A stretch of DNA of 64,000 nt from Pelosinus fermentans JBW45 (GCF_000271665.2 NZ_CP010978.1:4246501-4310500); one strand, 5' to 3'; shown: positions 25,872-36,172, counted from the stretch's first letter. The notes: generated by a model from the letters alone, not told the origin. Numbers and translations: made by a program.

Positions 25872-26795
25872 TCATTGCTGTTTGATTACAGTAATATTCA
25901 CTTTTATAGTGTTTCTACTATAGGTAACGCCTTCTCGTACCTGCAGTTTTCCTTCCACTTCCACATCTTTATCAATTCCATCCAAGCTAATCGGTTCGGT
26001 ATAAACTGCATCAATTTTGTCTATGATTTGGCGGCTACCGCTGACCTCTATTTTATTTGGGTTCGTAAGAATTTGTTTTAGCGCAACATCTTTTGCTAAC
26101 TGTCCTGTCATATTCGGTTTAATATCAACGGTCTTTTTAACGACACTGGGGACAAAGAATAAAGAAACATACATACTATTGGGCTTCATTTGCAGACCTT
26201 CTCCTACGCCCTTACCATTGTGATCTAACAACTTCAAGGGAACCCCTAAAGTGAAATCCTCGCTTTTTCCTGCCACGTCTACATAGGCTACAGCTTTAGC
26301 CGCTGTCTCTAATAGACCTTTGGGTCCCACCACAACGACATTCTGAGAGCTGTAGGTTATTTTGTCTACGATGATATCAGCAGGTGGTGCACCGCTTAAT
26401 TTCACTTCCACGGGAACCTGCCGGCTGACAATGCTGTCTAAGTGAAAAGTAATAGGATCAGGACTGACTTCCACCACTTCAATACTTGTGGGAATCGTGG
26501 TATGCACTTTGGCGGTATTAACGCCTTCTGATAAACCTTTTAAATCAACGTATGTCTTGATATCCTGTTTCGCAAGTCCGGCAATAATCGTCCTTGGCCC
26601 TCGTACTCTGATTCGAACCGAGTCAGGAACATCCACAGCTACAACGGTGCTAGAAAGATTGCGTACTTCCAGAGGAATCTCCATATTTATTTCTACAGGA
26701 GGATTTTGTTCATTCATTACGAAAATCCATAAAATAATTGCACAAATGAGTGCTATAATTTTTGCTGTCATATTTTTCTTTGGAAGTCTATCCAT
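25872..26795 (-). CDS. cdaR: YbbR-domain regulator of diadenylate cyclase
   Basis: A 307-residue protein with one N-terminal transmembrane helix (about 11-25) and a chain of four extracytoplasmic YbbR repeats of about 75-80 residues. The repeats are recognisable from recurring patterns such as VRVRGPRTII, VVVVGPKGLLE and IEVSGSRQIID. CdaR binds CdaA and modulates c-di-AMP output. Start and the cdaA stop overlap as TAATG at 26795, so synthesis is coupled. Confidence 0.93.
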   Translation of the reverse strand: MDRLPKKNMTAKIIALICAIILWIFVMNEQNPPVEINMEIPLEVRNLSSTVVAVDVPDSVRIRVRGPRTIIAGLAKQDIKTYVDLKGLSEGVNTAKVHTTIPTSIEVVEVSPDPITFHLDSIVSRQVPVEVKLSGAPPADIIVDKITYSSQNVVVVGPKGLLETAAKAVAYVDVAGKSEDFTLGVPLKLLDHNGKGVGEGLQMKPNSMYVSLFFVPSVVKKTVDIKPNMTGQLAKDVALKQILTNPNKIEVSGSRQIIDKIDAVYTEPISLDGIDKDVEVEGKLQVREGVTYSRNTIKVNITVIKQQ

Positions 26796-27613
26796 TATGA
26801 ATACTGCCTCCAGTTCAAGAAGTTGCCGAAGGTGTGATTTTTACTGGTAAACAACGGACGTATTTTTTCTTTTAATGACTCTGCATCCAGATCTCGTACC
26901 AGTCTCCCACCTCGGGCTAGGGAAATAATTCCTGTTTCTTCACTCACGATCACCACTGCCGCATCTGACTGCTCCGTAATACCAATCGCGGCTCTGTGTC
27001 TTGTACCCAATTCTTTATTCAAACTTCGATCTTCCGTCAATGGCAGTAAACAGCCTGCTGCCATAATTCGACTTCCTCTTAAGATGGCTGCCCCATCATG
27101 CATAGGGGTATTAGGAATAAAAATATTAATTAAAAACTCATTGGAAACAAGACCATCTACTTTGATTCCGGTTTCAATATAATCACTAAGACCGGTTTCT
27201 CGTTCTAGTACAATAAGAGCGCCAATTTTATTTTTAGCTAGCACAGCTACAGCTTTTCCTAGTTCATCTAATAAACTTTCTTGTTCCTGTTCATCCAAGA
27301 ACACACTTTTCTTGAATAAATTTCCTCGACCTAGTTGTTCTAAGGCACGTCTAAGCTCTGGCTGAAAAACAATCGGCAAGGCTACCAAAACGACTGTCAT
27401 GGTTTTGTTCAATAACCAGTTGATCACATTAAGTCCCAGCCATTTACTGATAACGGTGGCAATTAAAAGCACAATCAGCCCTTTCAGTAAAGCCAGAGCT
27501 CTTGTGTCGCGGATCATGACATACAGCTTATACAAAACAAAAGCCACTATGACCATATCCAGAAGATCTAATAAACTAATCGTAGAGATAATTCCTTGAA
27601 TTTGTAGCAACAT
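26795..27613 (-). CDS. cdaA: Diadenylate cyclase
   Basis: Makes cyclic di-AMP from two ATP. Three N-terminal transmembrane helices (about residues 12-30, 39-56, 63-83) precede a DAC domain with the catalytic DGA (173-175) and RHR (205-207) motifs, both intact. At 272 residues it is the standard CdaA length. GAGGAG lies before the ATG. It heads the cdaA-cdaR-flavoprotein-glmM block that links c-di-AMP to cell-wall precursor supply and osmotic control. Confidence 0.96.
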   Translation of the reverse strand: MLLQIQGIISTISLLDLLDMVIVAFVLYKLYVMIRDTRALALLKGLIVLLIATVISKWLGLNVINWLLNKTMTVVLVALPIVFQPELRRALEQLGRGNLFKKSVFLDEQEQESLLDELGKAVAVLAKNKIGALIVLERETGLSDYIETGIKVDGLVSNEFLINIFIPNTPMHDGAAILRGSRIMAAGCLLPLTEDRSLNKELGTRHRAAIGITEQSDAAVVIVSEETGIISLARGGRLVRDLDAESLKEKIRPLFTSKNHTFGNFLNWRQYS

Positions 27614-27716
27614 ACGCCAAACTCCTCATCATAATCGTAAGAATAATAACAATAAATATTAATTTATTCTACCCAATATTACGGAAAACCTTTAATATTT
27701 CCACTTATAAATAAAA

Positions 27717-27749
27717 AAATAATACCTCAGAGTGTCAGAGGTATTATTT
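27717..27749 (-). terminator. ilvE terminator
   Basis: A 12-bp stem AAATAATACCTC / GAGGTATTATTT, followed on the minus strand by a T-rich tract (TTTTATTTAT), 25 bases past the ilvE stop codon. Confidence 0.85.
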
Positions 27750-27773
27750 TGGACATTTTTTTTAATTTTTAAT

Positions 27774-28847
27774 CTATAATTTGGTTACTTCGTCAACCCA
27801 GCCAAATGTATCTTCCACTTTACCATATTGTATGTCTGTCACGGTATCAAATAACTTTTTGGCAAAGTCTCCTGTCTGATTCTGATTAATCGTAATCTTT
27901 TTACCTTTCCAGGACAATTCTCCAACAGGAGAAATAACAGCTGCTGTTCCTGTACCAAAGACTTCTTCCAGCTGCCCTTTCTCGTGGGCTGCAAAAACTT
28001 CTTCCACCGAAATGCGGCGTTCTGAAACTTTTACACCCCATGCCTTCGCCAATTCTAATACGGTTCTTCTTGTCATGCCGCCTAAAATGCTGCCAACTAA
28101 ATCAGGAGTAATCAATTCTCCGTTAATTTTGAAGAAAATATTCATGGTACCGACTTCTTCAATGTATTTACGTTCTACAGCATCGAGCCACAATACTTGA
28201 GCAAAGCCTTCTTTTTTAGCTTCTTCTTGTGCTCTTAAGCTCATCGCATAATTGGCAGGAGTTTTTGCTTCTCCTAAGCCGCCTAAGGTAGCACGTACGT
28301 ATTTGTCTTCCACTTTAATGTTTACAGGATTGAACCCTGCCGCGTAGTAAGCACCTACTGGTGATAATAAGATAAATAATTTATAGGTATCTGATACTTT
28401 TACCCCTACATACGGATCAGTAGCAATAATAAAAGGTCTGATATACAAAGCTGTACCTACTTTGGTTGGTACCCATGCTTTATCTACTTCAATTACCTTC
28501 TTTAAACCTTCGGTCACCACATCTATATCAATATTTGGAATACACAGAGCATCTGCAGAACGATTGAACCGTGCCAAATAATCTTTCGTGCGGAAAACAA
28601 TAATCCGATCATCTTCCGTACGAAATGCTTTCATTCCTTCAAAAATTGCTTGCCCATAATGAAAAACCATTGCCGCCGGTAAAACAGAATATTCATTATA
28701 AGGAATAACTGCCGGATTGTGCCACCCATTTTCAGGATCATAATCCATCGTAAACATATGATCGGTAAAATATTTGCCAAACCCTAGCTGTTCCTCAGGC
28801 GGCATTATCCCAAGTGTATTGCTTTTTGTAAATGCGATTTCAGTCAT
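27774..28847 (-). CDS. ilvE: Branched-chain amino acid aminotransferase
   Basis: PLP-dependent fold-type IV transaminase, 357 residues, of the eukaryotic-like (type II) BCAT group. Motifs are HYGQAIFEGMKAFR near the N-terminus, the R-F-N-R-S substrate loop, ARATLGGLGEAKTPANYA, the EEVGTMNIFF segment and ILGGMTRRTVLELA. It interconverts Leu, Ile and Val with their keto acids. It sits behind the arginine operon but has its own leader with a terminator (28872-28922), so it is likely regulated separately. AAGGAGG is 9 bases ahead of the ATG. Confidence 0.96.
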   Translation of the reverse strand: MTEIAFTKSNTLGIMPPEEQLGFGKYFTDHMFTMDYDPENGWHNPAVIPYNEYSVLPAAMVFHYGQAIFEGMKAFRTEDDRIIVFRTKDYLARFNRSADALCIPNIDIDVVTEGLKKVIEVDKAWVPTKVGTALYIRPFIIATDPYVGVKVSDTYKLFILLSPVGAYYAAGFNPVNIKVEDKYVRATLGGLGEAKTPANYAMSLRAQEEAKKEGFAQVLWLDAVERKYIEEVGTMNIFFKINGELITPDLVGSILGGMTRRTVLELAKAWGVKVSERRISVEEVFAAHEKGQLEEVFGTGTAAVISPVGELSWKGKKITINQNQTGDFAKKLFDTVTDIQYGKVEDTFGWVDEVTKL

Positions 28848-28864
28848 AGTAGAGTGCCTCCTTA

Positions 28865-28969
28865 TTATTTAAGAAAAACGCTGGCAGTCCTTTTCACCAC
28901 AAAAGCGCATAGGACTACCAGCATACTCTGCGCCTTTGCAGTTTCATTGAAGAAAGATCTCACAAACAT
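28865..28969 (-). promoter_or_regulatory. Putative leader peptide of ilvE
   Basis: A frame running from ATG at 28969, or from a better-placed ATG at 28924 with AAAGG 8 bases upstream, ends in TAA TAA at 28867. The shorter form has 19 codons and starts MLVVLCAFVV: six of its first ten residues are Leu or Val, the products of IlvE. The codons CTG GTA GTC CTA lie exactly on the left arm of the terminator. Ribosome stalling there could block the terminator. Unlike classical leaders, the frame runs on through the whole hairpin, which argues for caution. Confidence 0.4.
28872..28922 (-). terminator. Terminator/attenuator in the ilvE leader
   Basis: A 12-bp stem GCTGGTAGTCCT / AGGACTGCCAGC (one G-T pair) followed by GTTTTT, ending only about 25 bases before the ilvE start. 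An alternative 9-bp pairing between AAAGGCGCA upstream and TGCGCTTTT in the terminator loop would conflict with it. This suggests attenuation of ilvE, or termination of the arg transcript. Confidence 0.8.
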
Positions 28970-29015
28970 CAACTTCTTAATGCAACAGACAGACCCCTAG
29001 CCGTCTTAATGGAAT

Positions 29016-29039
29016 GTAAGAAAGCAGCTGCTTTCTTAC
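29016..29039 (-). repeat. 24-bp perfect palindrome in the argH-ilvE spacer
   Basis: GTAAGAAAGCAG and its exact complement lie back to back, within a longer fold in which CAGACCC (near 29055) can pair with GGGTCTG (near 28993). The sequence is non-coding. It may be part of the structured ilvE leader or the end of the arg transcript. Confidence 0.6.
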
Positions 29040-29087
29040 TCCAAAAACGCTTTACAGGGTCTGCTACATTGCTCTAATTTATGGTTA

Positions 29088-30503
29088 TTATATATTGCCT
29101 TTTGTATACATGTCAAGTACACTTTGCTGCTTCTTTAAGATATCCTGAGCTACCGTAAATTGCTGTTTTACTCCAGTGGACGAAGTTCCACCATAAGAAT
29201 TCCGAGCATCTACACAAGTTTCCACTTTTATGGCTTCAAGAATATCAGTTTCAAATAGAGGGGAAAATTCTTTAAACTCAGCTAAGGATAAATCCATCAG
29301 CCACTTATTAGCCCCCAGGCAATAAGCCACAGACTTTCCTACGACTTCATGAGCCTGACGGAAAGGCAAGCCTTTTTTCACCAGATAATCGGCCATATCC
29401 GTAGCATTGGAAAAATCGTTGCGTACTGCGGAGCCCATAACTTCTTCATTTACCTTCATTGCTCTTAACATCGAAGCATATACGCTTAAACTAAATTTTA
29501 ATGTATCAATGGTGTCAAACATACCTTCTTTGTCTTCCTGCAAGTCCTTATTATAGGCTAATGGCAACCCTTTGGCTGTGGTCAATAAGGCCATTAAATG
29601 ACCAAAAACCCGCCCGGTTTTCCCACGGACCAATTCTGCCACATCGGGGTTCTTCTTCTGCGGCATAATGCTAGAGCCAGTACAATGACTGTCATCTAAT
29701 TCAATAAAGGAAAACTCTGTTGAAGACCATAAAATAATCTCTTCACTGATTCGGCTAAGGTGCATCATGAGAATCGAGGCAAAGGATAAGAACTCTAAAA
29801 TATAGTCTCGATCGCTCACTGCATCCATACTATTTTCATATACTTGGCTGAAATTAAGCTGCTCTGCCACAAAGTGTCTATCAATGGGAAAAGTAGTACC
29901 AGCTAAAGCTCCTGCCCCTAATGGCAGAATGTCTGTTCCTTCCCATACACCTTTTAGTCGTCTAAAGTCACGGGTTAACATGGAAAAGTACGCCATCATA
30001 TGATGAGAGAACAAAATAGGCTGTGCCCTTTGCAGGTGAGTATAGCCAGGCATAACCACACCTTGGTGTTTTTGCGCCACTTCCACAATGGCCTGCTGCA
30101 AATCCTGCAGCAAGGTACCAATCGCTGCAATTTCGTGTTTCAAATACATATGAGTATCTAAGGCAACTTGGTCATTACGGCTGCGAGCGGTATGAAGTTT
30201 TCCCCCCACTGCTCCAATGCGTTCTGTTAAGCGCTTTTCAATATTCATATGGATGTCTTCCAAGGATATTTCAAAACTAAAATTACCAGCTTCAATATCT
30301 GTTAATATGGTTTTAAGTCCTTCAATAATCGTATCTGCTTCTTCCTTGGCAATAATGCTGCACTTGGCCAGCATCGCAGCATGAGCAATGCTCCCTGCAA
30401 TATCTTCTGCGTACATACGCTTATCAAAAGAAATGGAGGAGGTAAATTCCTCCACCATTACATCTGTATTTTTGGCAAATCTACCGCCCCATAACTTACT
30501 CAT
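29088..30503 (-). CDS. argH: Argininosuccinate lyase
   Basis: Last step of arginine synthesis: splits argininosuccinate to arginine and fumarate. The 471-residue protein shows [10 protein letters not shown] at the N-terminus, the [10 protein letters not shown] segment, and the fumarase/aspartase signature [12 protein letters not shown]. It overlaps argG by four bases (ATGA), so translation is coupled. It is the last gene of argCJBDFGH. Confidence 0.97.
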   Translation of the reverse strand: MSKLWGGRFAKNTDVMVEEFTSSISFDKRMYAEDIAGSIAHAAMLAKCSIIAKEEADTIIEGLKTILTDIEAGNFSFEISLEDIHMNIEKRLTERIGAVGGKLHTARSRNDQVALDTHMYLKHEIAAIGTLLQDLQQAIVEVAQKHQGVVMPGYTHLQRAQPILFSHHMMAYFSMLTRDFRRLKGVWEGTDILPLGAGALAGTTFPIDRHFVAEQLNFSQVYENSMDAVSDRDYILEFLSFASILMMHLSRISEEIILWSSTEFSFIELDDSHCTGSSIMPQKKNPDVAELVRGKTGRVFGHLMALLTTAKGLPLAYNKDLQEDKEGMFDTIDTLKFSLSVYASMLRAMKVNEEVMGSAVRNDFSNATDMADYLVKKGLPFRQAHEVVGKSVAYCLGANKWLMDLSLAEFKEFSPLFETDILEAIKVETCVDARNSYGGTSSTGVKQQFTVAQDILKKQQSVLDMYTKGNI

Positions 30504-31714
30504 TTCTTTTCCGCCTCTTTCAGCATTAGTGCTCTGACTTTTAATGGCAAGCCGAAAAGGTTAATAAAGCCTTCTGCATCTTTCTGGTTATACACTTCAT
30601 CACGACCAAAGGTTACGAATCCTTCATGGTATAAAGAGTATGGAGATTTAGATCCAGCACTCATAATATTACCTTTGTATAATTTCAAACGAACCGTACC
30701 GGTCACCGTCTGCTGCGTGGAATCAACAAATGCGTCCAAGGATTCTTTTAATGGAGAAAACCACATGCCATCATATACAAGTTCTGCATAGCGAATCGCG
30801 ACTTGTTCTTTATAATGCATCGTTGCCCGATCCAAGGTCAAATATTCTAATTCCCGATGTGCATAGTACAAAATAGATCCGCCTGGATTTTCATATACGC
30901 CGCGAGATTTCATACCTACCAAACGATTCTCTACGATATCTGTAATCCCGATACCATGCTGGGCACCAAGAATATTTAATTTCTCTAATAGTGCTACGGC
31001 ACCAAGTTTTTCACCATCAACGGCTACTGGAATACCTTTCTCAAAGCAGATGTCTACATAAACCGCTTTATCCGGTGCATTCTCAGGAGATTTTGATACC
31101 AGATATACATCATCCATTGGTTCATTTGCTGGATTTTCTAAATCTGCACCTTCATGGCTCAAATGCCAGATATTACGATCCATGCTGTAAGGACGGCTTT
31201 TTGCTACGGGAATAGGAATGTTGTGTTTTTCAGCATAATCAAAGGCATCTTCACGGGAACGAATATCCCACAGTCTCCAAGGAGCAATAATTTTCAAATG
31301 AGGTGCTAATGCTTTTACGGTAAGTTCAAAACGTACTTGGTCGTTACCTTTACCTGTCGCACCATGGGCGATGGCATCTGCCCCTTCTTTTTCCGCAATG
31401 GCGACTAAGGCTTTCGCAATAATCGGTCTCGCAAAAGAAGTACCTAACAAATATTTCCCTTCATATACAGCACCAGCCTTCAAAGTAGGCCAAACATAAC
31501 TTTCCACAAACTCTTGTTTTAAATCTTCAATATATACTTTACTGGCTCCAGATTTAAGGGCCTTATCGTGTACAGGTGCTAGTTCATCCCCTTGACCGAC
31601 ATCCGCACACATAGCAATTACTTCGCAGTTATAGTTTTCTTTCAGCCACGGAATAATAACCGAAGTATCCAATCCTCCAGAATAGGCTAATACTACTTTT
31701 TTAATTTCACTCAT
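30500..31714 (-). CDS. argG: Argininosuccinate synthase
   Basis: Joins citrulline and aspartate using ATP. The 404-residue protein opens with the PP-loop [10 protein letters not shown] and has the later [13 protein letters not shown] and [14 protein letters not shown] segments of the family. AGGGGG precedes the ATG. It is separated from argF by about 130 bases that hold two small hairpins. Confidence 0.98.
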   Translation of the reverse strand: MSEIKKVVLAYSGGLDTSVIIPWLKENYNCEVIAMCADVGQGDELAPVHDKALKSGASKVYIEDLKQEFVESYVWPTLKAGAVYEGKYLLGTSFARPIIAKALVAIAEKEGADAIAHGATGKGNDQVRFELTVKALAPHLKIIAPWRLWDIRSREDAFDYAEKHNIPIPVAKSRPYSMDRNIWHLSHEGADLENPANEPMDDVYLVSKSPENAPDKAVYVDICFEKGIPVAVDGEKLGAVALLEKLNILGAQHGIGITDIVENRLVGMKSRGVYENPGGSILYYAHRELEYLTLDRATMHYKEQVAIRYAELVYDGMWFSPLKESLDAFVDSTQQTVTGTVRLKLYKGNIMSAGSKSPYSLYHEGFVTFGRDEVYNQKDAEGFINLFGLPLKVRALMLKEAEKK

Positions 31715-31780
31715 TTTTGTAATCCCCCTTGTTTTAAATTGTCGTTTCTATATTGAGCAGTTTGTAAAATTAAAATGATG

Positions 31781-31835
31781 TTAGCATTACGATGCTAAGG
31801 TCGCGTAGCTTACATAAATCTTTTTACAAAGATTT
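31781..31835 (-). repeat. Two small hairpins between argF and argG
   Basis: TTAGCAT / ATGCTAA (31781-31798) and AAATCTTT / AAAGATTT (31816-31835) lie in the 132-base spacer between argF and argG. They may slow transcription or protect message ends. No T-run, so probably not full terminators. Confidence 0.4.
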
Positions 31836-31846
31836 GGTGCGCTGCT

Positions 31847-32794
31847 TCATTTTCCCATTAATAAAACCATAATTGCTTTTTGTACATGCAAACGATTTTC
31901 TGCCTGATCGAAGACAACAGATTGCTTGCTTTCCAGAACTTCTTCCGTAATTTCTTCCCCTCTGTGGGCTGGCAGGCAGTGTAAAACGATGGCATCTTTT
32001 TTGGCAACATTCATTACGTTTTGATTGATCTGGTAATTGACAAATACTTCTCGTCTGTCTTCTTGTTCGATCTCCTTGCCCATACTTGCCCATACATCGG
32101 TATACAACACATCTGCATCTTTAGCAGCTTCAAGAGGATCTTCACACAATACAATCTTACTGCCAGTCTCGGCTGCAACGGTTAAAGCCTCCGCTACAAT
32201 AGCAGCATCTGGTTCATAACCTTTTGGTGTAGCAATGGAAATATCCATACCGACTTTTGCACAAGCCTGCAACAAGGAATTTACCATGTTGTTGCCGTCA
32301 CCAATATAAACCATCTTTAACCCTTGCAGCCTTCCTTTATGTTCTAAGACCGTAAATATATCTGTTAACGCTTGGCAAGGATGCATCAAATCTGTGAGAG
32401 CATTAATCACTGGTATCGTAGCAAACTGAGCCAGTTCGATCACTTCATCATGGGAAAAAGTGCGAATCATGATACCATCTACATACCGTGATAATACACG
32501 GGCAGTATCTTTGACAGGTTCCCCTCGGCCAATTTGCATATCATTGGCATTTAGAAATAACGCTGCACCGCCTAGCTGCCACATACCTACTTCAAAAGAG
32601 ACTCTGGTACGGGTCGATGCTTTTTGAAAGATCATTCCCAGCGTTTTTCCTTTTAGCAAATGATGCTGTTCACCGTTTTTCAACTGTGTTTTTAGCGTTT
32701 TAGCCAAGTCCAATATGTCATTGATTTCTTTTGTCGACAAATCATGAATAGATAATAAATCCTTCACCTCTATACCCACAACAATAACCCCCAT
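31847..32794 (-). CDS. argF: Ornithine carbamoyltransferase
   Basis: Makes citrulline from ornithine and carbamoyl phosphate. Family motifs are present: the carbamoyl-phosphate loop STRTRVSFE, HPCQALTD, and the ornithine-binding HCLPAHRGEEI. As written it has 315 residues. The annotated ATG has a poor ribosome-binding site, and a GTG five codons later (32779) has GGGGG at a better distance, which would give 310 residues and a more usual N-terminus. It lies between argD and argG. Confidence 0.96.
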   Translation of the reverse strand: MGVIVVGIEVKDLLSIHDLSTKEINDILDLAKTLKTQLKNGEQHHLLKGKTLGMIFQKASTRTRVSFEVGMWQLGGAALFLNANDMQIGRGEPVKDTARVLSRYVDGIMIRTFSHDEVIELAQFATIPVINALTDLMHPCQALTDIFTVLEHKGRLQGLKMVYIGDGNNMVNSLLQACAKVGMDISIATPKGYEPDAAIVAEALTVAAETGSKIVLCEDPLEAAKDADVLYTDVWASMGKEIEQEDRREVFVNYQINQNVMNVAKKDAIVLHCLPAHRGEEITEEVLESKQSVVFDQAENRLHVQKAIMVLLMGK

Positions 32795-32835
32795 ACATAG
32801 TTATATCATCCTTGCAATATAACTTTCTTTTATTC

Positions 32836-34026
32836 TTATATTTCAGCCAGCACTGCATCCAGCACAGCCAATACTTCATCCACATGAGCACGCTCAATGG
32901 TAAGCGGTGGAACAAATCGTAATACATCACCTGCGGTGCAGTTGATAATCACACCTTTTGCCAAACAAGCATTTACAATATCTCTGCCGGGAAGAGTTAA
33001 CTGCGCCCCGAGCATCAGACCTTTGCCACGTACCTGGGTAATTAACTTAGGATACTTAGCTTGTAAGACTAGCAAGCCTTTTGCAAAGTAGTTTCCTAAT
33101 TCTTTGGCATTTGCCAGCAATCCTTCTTCCTTAATCGCCAATAGTACAGCATTAGCAGCCGCACAAGCCAGTGGATTACCGCCAAAGGTGGAACCATGGT
33201 CACCGCTGGTAAAAACAGAAGCTACTTTATCACTGGCAATAAACGCACCAATGGGCACGCCGCCTCCTAATCCTTTTGCTAATGTGACGATATCAGGGAC
33301 AATGCCATATTGCTCATAAGCAAACATCGTACCAGTACGTCCCATACCTGTTTGGATTTCATCGAGTATAAGCAGTATTTCCTTTTCATTACACAACTGG
33401 CGTACTTGCTGTAAATACGTTTCATCCGGCATGTTGATGCCGCCTTCCCCTTGAATGGGTTCAAGAAGAATCGCACAAGTTTTTTCCGTTACAGCAGCTT
33501 TAAGAGCCTCTATATCATTAAAAGGCACATAGTTAAAGCCACCAGGCAGAGGTTCGTACCCTTTCTGATATTTAGGCTGGGCAGTGGCAGTAAGAGTCGC
33601 TAACGTTCGCCCATGAAAACAATGCTGAGCACTAATAATCTCGACTTTATCTGCATTTATTTTTTTTGCATACTTGCGAGCTAGTTTTATGGCGCCTTCA
33701 TTGGCCTCGGCACCGCTGTTTGCCATAAAAACTTTCCCCAGACCACTGACTTTCGCTAAACTTTCCACCAATTTTGCCTGCACTTCTGTGTAGTATAAAT
33801 TGGAGCAATGAATCAATTTTCCAGCCTGCTGGCTAATCGCTGCCACTAAGGCAGGATGCCCATGGCCTAGCACATTTACTGCAATACCAGCTAGAAAATC
33901 CAAGTACTTCTTACCGTCATTATCATACACATACGGACCCTCACCGTGTGATAATGCAATGCTATAACGGGCAAATACCGGCATGTAATTGTCATCAACG
34001 GTTTGAATAATCTCTTGTGTTTTCAT
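32836..34026 (-). CDS. argD: Acetylornithine aminotransferase
   Basis: PLP-dependent class III transaminase of 396 residues. It converts N-acetylglutamate semialdehyde to N-acetylornithine. It has NSGAEANEGAIKLARKY, FHGRTLATLTAT, LILDEIQTGMGRTG and the PLP lysine in TLAKGLGGGVPIGAF. The start ATG at 34026 is preceded by AAGGAGG; an ATG 13 codons upstream reads through that site and is rejected. It lies 43 bases after argB. Confidence 0.97.
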   Translation of the reverse strand: MKTQEIIQTVDDNYMPVFARYSIALSHGEGPYVYDNDGKKYLDFLAGIAVNVLGHGHPALVAAISQQAGKLIHCSNLYYTEVQAKLVESLAKVSGLGKVFMANSGAEANEGAIKLARKYAKKINADKVEIISAQHCFHGRTLATLTATAQPKYQKGYEPLPGGFNYVPFNDIEALKAAVTEKTCAILLEPIQGEGGINMPDETYLQQVRQLCNEKEILLILDEIQTGMGRTGTMFAYEQYGIVPDIVTLAKGLGGGVPIGAFIASDKVASVFTSGDHGSTFGGNPLACAAANAVLLAIKEEGLLANAKELGNYFAKGLLVLQAKYPKLITQVRGKGLMLGAQLTLPGRDIVNACLAKGVIINCTAGDVLRFVPPLTIERAHVDEVLAVLDAVLAEI

Positions 34027-34069
34027 ATCGTTACGTCCTCCTTCATGTAATTTTTTTTCAAACACCCTT

Positions 34070-34954
34070 TTATTTTACAACCTGTGTACCGATACCTTGA
34101 GAAGTAAATATTTCAAGTAATATGGAATGAGGCTGTCTTCCGTCAATAATATGTGTTTTTCCAGTGCCACCCTGCAACGCTTTGATGCATGTTTCTACCT
34201 TAGGAATCATGCCGCCTCCGATACTTCCTTGTGCGATCATCTGTTGGGCTTCCTCAAGAGATAAAGAGGAGATAAAGGAGCCTTTATCTTGATAATCGCG
34301 ATAAATCCCTTCTACATCTGTTAACATGATTAGTTTTTCGGCCCCCAGAGCACCTGCGACTTCGCCCGCTACATAATCGGCATTAATGTTGTAGCTTTCA
34401 CCGTTTTTCCCTACTCCAATGGGTGCAATAACAGGAATGTAACCGCTGTCGATAAGGGTATTGAGTATATTGGTATTGATTGATTCTACTTCTCCCACAA
34501 ACCCAATGTCTACCATGCTGATTCCACCATTTTCATGTACTTCAGCAAAATGTTTTTTTGCAAGTATCAAGTTGGCATCTTTCCCGCTTAAGCCTACTGC
34601 TTTGGATCCATGGCGATTCAGCAAGTTCACAATTTCTGTATTAATTTTACCAACAAGCACCATTTCTGCAATGGATACCGTTTCTTCGTCTGTTACCCTA
34701 AGACCACTGATAAACTCTGTCTTTTTACCGAATTTATTTAAAACACTGGTAATTTCCGGACCACCGCCATGAACAACGATGGGTCTCATTCCTACATATT
34801 TTAATAATGTAATATCTTGAATTACACTATTTTTCAATTCACTATTAATCATGGCATTACCGCCATATTTAATTACCACTGTTTTGCCATAAAAATCCTG
34901 CATATATGGCAAGGTTTCAATTAATACGGCAGCAGTTTCCAAGGAATTTTTCAC
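34070..34954 (-). CDS. argB: Acetylglutamate kinase
   Basis: Phosphorylates N-acetylglutamate. 294 residues with the amino-acid-kinase motifs VIKYGGNAM, IVVHGGGPEI and the closing GGMIPKVETC. Length and the N-terminal helix before the kinase core are typical of the arginine-sensitive hexameric type, so feedback inhibition is likely (inference). The start codon is GTG with AGGAGG 7 bases away, 12 bases after argJ. Confidence 0.97.
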   Translation of the reverse strand: MKNSLETAAVLIETLPYMQDFYGKTVVIKYGGNAMINSELKNSVIQDITLLKYVGMRPIVVHGGGPEITSVLNKFGKKTEFISGLRVTDEETVSIAEMVLVGKINTEIVNLLNRHGSKAVGLSGKDANLILAKKHFAEVHENGGISMVDIGFVGEVESINTNILNTLIDSGYIPVIAPIGVGKNGESYNINADYVAGEVAGALGAEKLIMLTDVEGIYRDYQDKGSFISSLSLEEAQQMIAQGSIGGGMIPKVETCIKALQGGTGKTHIIDGRQPHSILLEIFTSQGIGTQVVK

Positions 34955-34966
34955 ATTTCTACCTCC

Positions 34967-36172
34967 TTATGTATGGTATTCTCCGTTAATTTTTACATAT
35001 TCATAAGAAAAATCACAAGTCCACATCGTAGCTTCTGCTTGGCCTAATCCTAAGTCCACAACGACTCTAATATCATGTTCAGCCATAATTTTTTTTAATT
35101 CAAGTTCGTCAATTGTAACACCTAGACCTTGTTTTACAATGGTCAAATCACCAATGGACAAGGATATTTTAGTAGGATCTGCCGCTGCTTCTGAATAACC
35201 TACAGCACATAAAATTCGTCCCCAATTGGCATCTTCACCAAAGAATGCGGTTTTAACCAAAGGTGATTTCGCAATCGCCATGGCAGTCTTTTTCGCATCG
35301 GCAAAACTGGCAGCTCCTGTTACATTCAGTTCCAAGAACTTTGTTGCACCTTCACCGTCAACAACAATTTTTTTTGCTAAATAAATGCATACTTCTGTGA
35401 GTATTTTTGTAAAGGCAGCGTAATCCTCATTCTTAGTCTCAATCTTTTTATTGCCTGCCAAGCCATTTGCCAGTACGGTTGCCATATCATTCGTACTAGT
35501 ATCTCCATCTACAGAAATCATATTAAACGATACATTCACAGCATCTGTCAACGCTTGTTTCAGCAGAGCCGGAGCAATAGCAGCATCCGTTGTAATAAAT
35601 GCCAGCATCGTAGCCATATTAGGGTGAATCATTCCTGATCCCTTGGCAATACCAGCAATACGTACAGGCACACCACCTAGCTTAAATTCATAAGCACAAT
35701 GCTTTTGGAACGTATCCGTAGTCATAATCGCCTGGGTAGAATAATCTTGTTCATCTGGACCTAACTGGGCAACAGCTGCTTTTATGCCCGCTGTTACTTT
35801 CTCCATTGGCAGTGTCACTCCAATAATACCTGTAGATGCCACTAAAACATCTTCCTTTGGTATGCTTAGAAGATCGGCTGTAATTTGAGCCATCGCATTG
35901 GCGTCAGAAAGTCCCTGTTCACCCGTGCAAGCATTGGCACATCCAGAATTCACAACAATCGCAGAAGCAATACCGCTTTCAAAAGCTAAACGAGATACAG
36001 CCACTGGAGCTGCTGCCATGGTATTTGTCGTACATACTCCTGCCACACTAGCAGGTACTGTACTGTAAATGACTGCTACATCATGTTTACCGCTCTTTTT
36101 TATCCCTGCCTGCACTCCAGCAGCCTTAAATCCTTTAGGTGCTGTAATACCGCCTTTAATTTCTGTATACAT
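34967..36172 (-). CDS. argJ: Bifunctional ornithine acetyltransferase / N-acetylglutamate synthase
   Basis: Recycles the acetyl group from N-acetylornithine to glutamate. The 401-residue precursor cleaves itself before the threonine in MATMLAFITTDA to give alpha and beta chains. No argA is seen in the operon, fitting use of ArgJ for the cyclic pathway and possibly for the first step as well. The ATG at 36172 has AAGGAGG 8 bases upstream; an earlier in-frame ATG is rejected because the ribosome-binding site lies inside it. Confidence 0.96.
   Translation of the reverse strand: MYTEIKGGITAPKGFKAAGVQAGIKKSGKHDVAVIYSTVPASVAGVCTTNTMAAAPVAVSRLAFESGIASAIVVNSGCANACTGEQGLSDANAMAQITADLLSIPKEDVLVASTGIIGVTLPMEKVTAGIKAAVAQLGPDEQDYSTQAIMTTDTFQKHCAYEFKLGGVPVRIAGIAKGSGMIHPNMATMLAFITTDAAIAPALLKQALTDAVNVSFNMISVDGDTSTNDMATVLANGLAGNKKIETKNEDYAAFTKILTEVCIYLAKKIVVDGEGATKFLELNVTGAASFADAKKTAMAIAKSPLVKTAFFGEDANWGRILCAVGYSEAAADPTKISLSIGDLTIVKQGLGVTIDELELKKIMAEHDIRVVVDLGLGQAEATMWTCDFSYEYVKINGEYHT

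Noticed and set aside
28848-29087. T-box riboswitch before ilvE
   Set aside because: The conserved T-box sequence (AGGGTGG-N-ACCGCG-like) was looked for and not found.
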